Origin: Palsa-739 sp036512155
GTDB lineage: Bacteria > Actinomycetota > Thermoleophilia > Gaiellales > Gaiellaceae
Direction of reading: 5' to 3'
Length of the DNA: 44,385 nucleotides
Assembly (NCBI GenBank): GCA_036512155.1
Contig: DATCBD010000061.1
Location: 1 to 44,385 of the forward strand
Part shown: piece by piece, positions 40,803 to 44,385 of the stretch
Layout: every line of letters starts with the position of its first letter
Position numbering within the stretch: the stretch's first letter is position 1
Position numbers and translations under genes: made by a program
The notes under the pieces: model-generated
What the model was told of the DNA's origin: nothing
Seen by the model: only the letters and a program-made list of their open reading frames with translations
The model's database searches: none

Positions 40803-41660
40803 CTACTTCTTTGTCAGCGACTTGATCAGCGCGCGGATCTGGCCGGCCGTCGAGCTGTTCGGATTCAGCTTCAAATAGTGCGTGTACGCACTGACGGCGG
40901 TGGTGGTGTCGCCGGAGGTCTGGGCGGCCTGGCCGAGCTGGAACCACGCGTTGGCGCTGCCCGGCTGGAGGTTCGCGACCTTCTGGTACGAGGAGACCGC
41001 GGTCGAGTACGCAACCTGAATCCGCTGTGCGAGGTCGGAGACCGTCGAGTTCTGCTGCGTCGCCGAGGCCTGCTCGATCGGGTTCGAGCCGAGCGCCTTC
41101 CCGACATTGCTCGTCGAGCTCGGGAAGATCGCCTGATCGGGCACGGCGAGCTGCTCCGCGGCGTAGGCATTCTGGTATTGCGTGATGAGATCCTGCGCGC
41201 TCGTGATCTGCAGGCCACCGAGCTCGGTCAACGCCTTGACGTCCTTCGGACGGAGGTTCGTGTAGTCCTGGAGCGCGCCGATCGCAAGATCGGTGTCGCC
41301 CTTCGCCTCGTACGCGGTCGCTAGGTCGCGAAAGCCTGTCGGGTCCTTCGGGGCGTGCTGGATCTCCTTCAGTGCCTTCGAGATGGACGTCCCGCTGTGG
41401 TGGAAAATATTGAGGTTGGTGAACAGCTGCTCCAGGCCGCCCGACCCGGAGCCGATGCCGAGGAACGCGAACGTCAGGGCGAAGAGGAACGCGAGGATGA
41501 AGTACGCCGGCTTGGCGCGGCGCCGCATGCGCACGAAGAAGAGCTGCTGGTTCGGGTTCCCGCCGGAGGCGTGCTTTCGCCGGCCGCGTGCGCGCGCCTT
41601 CGGAGCAGGCTGTGCCTTCGCCTTCTGCGCCTGCTTCGCTTTAACCGCTGCGCGCGCCAT
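40803..41660 (-). CDS. Membrane-anchored TPR protein
   Basis: The 285-residue protein has a very basic N-terminal region (about 1-50: VKAKQAQKAKAQPAPKARAR), one transmembrane helix (about 51-72: AYFILAFLFALTFAFLGIG) and a C-terminal region with tetratricopeptide-type helices (DPTGFRDLATAYEAKGDTDL, SANAWFQLGQAAQTSGDTTT, AVSAYTHYLKLNPNSS). This suggests a membrane scaffold; the partner is unknown. It lies between tatC and the STAS operon on the same strand. Its start region (CTGAGCGGCCGATGGCGCGC) is imperfectly repeated at the tatC end, about 135 bp away. Confidence 0.8.
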   Translation of the reverse strand: MARAAVKAKQAQKAKAQPAPKARARGRRKHASGGNPNQQLFFVRMRRRAKPAYFILAFLFALTFAFLGIGSGSGGLEQLFTNLNIFHHSGTSISKALKEIQHAPKDPTGFRDLATAYEAKGDTDLAIGALQDYTNLRPKDVKALTELGGLQITSAQDLITQYQNAYAAEQLAVPDQAIFPSSTSNVGKALGSNPIEQASATQQNSTVSDLAQRIQVAYSTAVSSYQKVANLQPGSANAWFQLGQAAQTSGDTTTAVSAYTHYLKLNPNSSTAGQIRALIKSLTKK

Positions 41661-41812
41661 CGGCCGCTCAGGTTAGCGCTCTAGAACAGGAATTGGCGTT
41701 CCAGCGTCGGAGCTCTGCATTGCAGACGCACGCGCGGGAGACCCGCGCGTGCTGAGGGTCGGCATCGCAAGCGATGCCGTAGGCCGCGCGCGCCATGAGC
41801 GGCTCAGAGTAC
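41646..41812. repeat. Imperfect direct repeat at both ends of the tatC-TPR spacer
   Basis: On the plus strand GCGCGCGCCAT followed after a few bases by GCTCAG occurs at about 41649-41671 and again at about 41784-41806. The right copy spans the tatC stop and the left copy spans the TPR start codon. The two copies frame the hairpin array, as if a segment had been duplicated or inserted. Confidence 0.45.
41715..41778. repeat. Array of three perfect hairpins between tatC and the TPR gene
   Basis: Three perfect inverted repeats sit in line: CTGCA/TGCAG (41715-41725), CACGCGCGGG/CCCGCGCGTG with a 3-base loop (41729-41751, 10-bp stem) and GGCATCGC/GCGATGCC with a 2-base loop (41761-41778, 8-bp stem). 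They could act as a terminator array after tatC or as a REP-like element. None has a T-tract. Confidence 0.65.
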
Positions 41813-42562
41813 CGCCTCTGAGGCGGCGGGTTGCCGGCGCTCGACGAGCACGGCGAGCCAGATCGAGCTCTCGAAGAGGACCCACATCGGCAGCAGCTCT
41901 AGGAAGGTCGTCACGAGGTCGGGACCGGGAAGAGCGAGTGCGACTGCCGCGGTAATCAGGTAACCGAGGCGCCGGTTCTTTCTCAACGTCCGCGAGCTGA
42001 GGACGCCGAGAGCCACGAGCCCGAGGATGACGAGCGGGAGCTGGAAGATGACGACGATCCCGAGGAGGATCGTGACGACGAACGAGTAGTACGTGCTCGC
42101 CTTGATCAAGTGGAGGAAGTGGCGGCTGTCGTAGTTGGTGAGGAAGTGGATCGCCCGCGGGAGCAAGATCCAGTAGCCGAACGCGAGGCCGGCGGCAGCG
42201 AGCGCGGCCGCGAATATGACGAGCAAGAGCATCTTCCGTTCAGCTGAGTGATCGAACGCGGGCGCGAAGAAGGCCCAGATCTGCCAGAGGATCACCGGCG
42301 ACGAGAGCGCCAATCCCGCGTACAGGCTGACCGTGATCGACACCGTGAATGGCTCGGCGACGCCGGTTGCAAGCAGCTGTCGATGTCCGGCTGGCAGCGG
42401 CCGGTTGAGCACGTCGAGAATCCGCGAGTGGAACACGAAGGCGGCGATCGATGCGACGGCGACACTGCCGATGATCACGAAGATGCGCTGACGCAGCTCT
42501 TCGAGATGCTCTCCGAGCGTCGCCTCCTCGCCGTTGCCAAGGCGACGCGGCAGCCGGCTCAT
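41804..42562 (-). CDS. tatC: Sec-independent protein translocase subunit TatC
   Basis: The 252-residue polytopic protein has six transmembrane helices and the TatC signatures LGEHLEELRQRIF (signal-peptide-binding N-terminus), FTVSITVSLYAGLALSSPVILWQIWAF split over helix II, and AERKMLLLVIFAAALAAAGLAFGYW. It receives twin-arginine precursors. ATG 42562 follows the tatA stop by seven bases, so tatA and tatC form an operon. No tatB is nearby, in keeping with minimal Tat systems. Confidence 0.95.
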   Translation of the reverse strand: MSRLPRRLGNGEEATLGEHLEELRQRIFVIIGSVAVASIAAFVFHSRILDVLNRPLPAGHRQLLATGVAEPFTVSITVSLYAGLALSSPVILWQIWAFFAPAFDHSAERKMLLLVIFAAALAAAGLAFGYWILLPRAIHFLTNYDSRHFLHLIKASTYYSFVVTILLGIVVIFQLPLVILGLVALGVLSSRTLRKNRRLGYLITAAVALALPGPDLVTTFLELLPMWVLFESSIWLAVLVERRQPAASEAVL

Positions 42563-42569
42563 ACGGTGG

Positions 42570-42794
42570 TTAGACGGTCTCGCGCTCGGTCGGCTGAGCG
42601 ACGGGAGTCGCCGTCTCGGGCGGAGTGAGCTGCTGCGGAGGCTCAGGCGGCGTATTGCCCGAGATGGAGTCCTTGAACTCGCGCATGCCCGTCCCGAGGG
42701 AGCGTCCGATCTCCGGCAGCCGCTTGCCGCCGAAGAGCAGCAGCGCGATCAAGAGGAGAATGCCGATGTGCAGCGGATTGCTGACGTAACCCAC
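42570..42794 (-). CDS. tatA: Twin-arginine translocase pore subunit TatA
   Basis: The 74-residue protein has a short N-terminal helix (HIGILLLIALLLFGGKRLPE) with the FG-x-x-LPE hinge, an amphipathic helix (GRSLGTGMREFKDS) and a Pro/Thr-rich acidic tail. GTG 42794 is preferred because TatA proteins start just before this helix. An in-frame ATG at 42818 would add eight residues. It is the first gene of the tatAC operon, divergent from sufC. Confidence 0.92.
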   Translation of the reverse strand: MGYVSNPLHIGILLLIALLLFGGKRLPEIGRSLGTGMREFKDSISGNTPPEPPQQLTPPETATPVAQPTERETV

Positions 42795-42890
42795 GGTAAG
42801 AGCGTAGCGCGTTTCCATACAGGTGGTGACGAGGCCGCAGGATCCGCTGAGCTGCAGGCTTCGCGGGGTCGCCGCCCGATATGCGTCGGC

Positions 42891-42896
42891 TAGACT
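42891..42896 (+). promoter_or_regulatory. Candidate -10 box of sufC
   Basis: TAGACT, preceded by GC, lies 61 bp before the sufC start in the 162-bp gap to the divergent tatA. The -35 position (about 42868-42873, GTCGCC) is poor. I see no other clear regulator site in the gap. Confidence 0.35.
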
Positions 42897-42956
42897 GGAC
42901 GCGGTGGTTTGTGCGGGGCAGAAGTCCCGCTTTTCCTGGAAAAGAGGACGCACTTC

Positions 42957-43720
<764 letters not shown>

Positions 43721-43721
<1 letters not shown>

Positions 43722-44385
43722 TGGCACAGACCGAGACCGAGATCGTCCAGGGGATCGGCTCCGACTACGCGATCAAGTACGGCTTCTCCGTCACCGAGGA
43801 CTACTTCTACAAGTCCGGGCGCGGGTTGTCGCACGAGCTCGTCGACGCGATCTCCTCACACAAGAACGAGCCGGACTGGATGCGCAAGTTCCGGCACCGC
43901 AGCCTCGATTACTTCTACGCCCGCCCGATCCCGCAGTGGGGCGGTAACCTGAACGACATCGACTTCGACAACATTTTCTACTACATCAAGCCGACCGAGA
44001 AGCAGGCGAACTCCTGGGAGGACCTACCGGCCGACATCAAGGACACGTGGGACAAGCTCGGCATCCCGGAGGCCGAGAAGAAGTACCTCGCCGGCGTCGG
44101 CGCGCAGTACGAGTCGGAGGTCGTCTACCACAAGCTCCAGGAGAGCCTCTCCGACCAGGGAGTGATCTTCCTCGACATGGACTCGGGCCTGCGCGAGCAC
44201 GAGGAGCTCGTCAAGCAGTACTTCGGAACGATCATTCCGTCGAACGACAACAAGTTTGCGGCACTGAACACCGCCGTCTGGTCGGGCGGCTCGTTCATCT
44301 ACGTGCCGAAGGGTGTCAAGATCGAGCTGCCGCTCCAGGCCTACTTCCGCATCAACGCGGAGAACATGGGTCAGTTCGAGCGCAC
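43721..44385 (+). CDS. sufB: Fe-S cluster assembly scaffold SufB (3'-truncated by window)
   Basis: The first 221 residues of SufB are present, with IGSDYAIKYGFSVTEDYFYK, WMRKFRHRSLDYFYARPIPQW, VYHKLQESLSDQGVIFLDMD and AALNTAVWSGGSFIYVPKGV in family order. The full protein is about 470 residues and the gene runs beyond the window. The gene order sufC-sufB differs from the common sufB-D-C order in many actinomycetes. Confidence 0.95.

Overview
The window is high-GC DNA with GTG and TTG starts used freely and most neighbouring genes overlapping by 1-16 bp. An opcA gene next to zwf, a DUF6458 protein, a PdtaS/PdtaR-type kinase and ANTAR regulator pair, and a caa3-like oxidase point to an actinomycetote. 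Gaiellales or Solirubrobacterales (Thermoleophilia) is my best guess. This placement is an inference from gene content, because no 16S gene is present. There are no phage, insertion-sequence or CRISPR signatures. It reads as ordinary chromosome from an aerobic, Gram-positive-type heterotroph.

Layout. 1-8.3 kb: the end of a haem-O synthase gene (ctaB) with a coupled 38-residue membrane protein, then secreted or degradative proteins: a metallopeptidase-like protein that has lost its HExxH, an amidase, an 819-residue repeat-domain protein, a PHP phosphatase and a GH5 glycosidase. 8.2-16.6 kb: a seven-gene, tightly coupled central-carbon operon, tkt-rpiB-tal-pgi-gnd-zwf-opcA, transcribed leftward. 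It is divergent from an ABC-F ATPase gene (16.6-18.4 kb). 18.4-22.2 kb: a leftward signalling operon with a PdtaS-like kinase, NUDIX hydrolase, DUF6886 protein, ANTAR response regulator, SnoaL-like protein and GNAT enzyme. 22.3-25.5 kb: a small Cys2His2-like protein, a PRC-barrel protein, glnA and an rmlB-like dehydratase. A 164-nt nearly symmetrical hairpin lies between the last two. 25.6-28.7 kb: a SpoIID-domain protein coupled to a subtilase. 28.7-32.6 kb: a four-gene nucleotide-sugar operon (2-epimerase, 6-dehydrogenase, Gfo/Idh oxidoreductase, acyltransferase) that resembles the UDP-2,3-diacetamido uronate route without its aminotransferase. 32.6-34.1 kb: tRNA-Lys(CTT), a MetE-like protein and DUF6458. 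34.2-39.2 kb: a cytochrome c oxidase operon coxB-coxA-X-coxC-Y, where X and Y carry three related USP-like domains. 39.2-42.8 kb: leftward genes for a GNAT enzyme, a di-haem lipoprotein cytochrome c, a STAS protein, a membrane TPR protein, TatC and TatA. 43.0 kb to the end: sufC and the start of sufB.

How it fits together. ctaB, the cox operon and the di-haem cytochrome c lipoprotein serve aerobic respiration. TatA/TatC provide export and SufBC provide Fe-S assembly. The carbon operon links glucose-6-phosphate to both arms of the pentose phosphate pathway, and its Gnd looks NAD-preferring. The sugar-nucleotide genes and the SpoIID/subtilase pair suggest cell-envelope polymer synthesis and remodelling. 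The most unusual items are the USP-like proteins built into the oxidase operon, the long hairpin upstream of glnA, the incomplete diacetamido-uronate operon, and the widespread 3' overlap of convergent genes (five of seven pairs).
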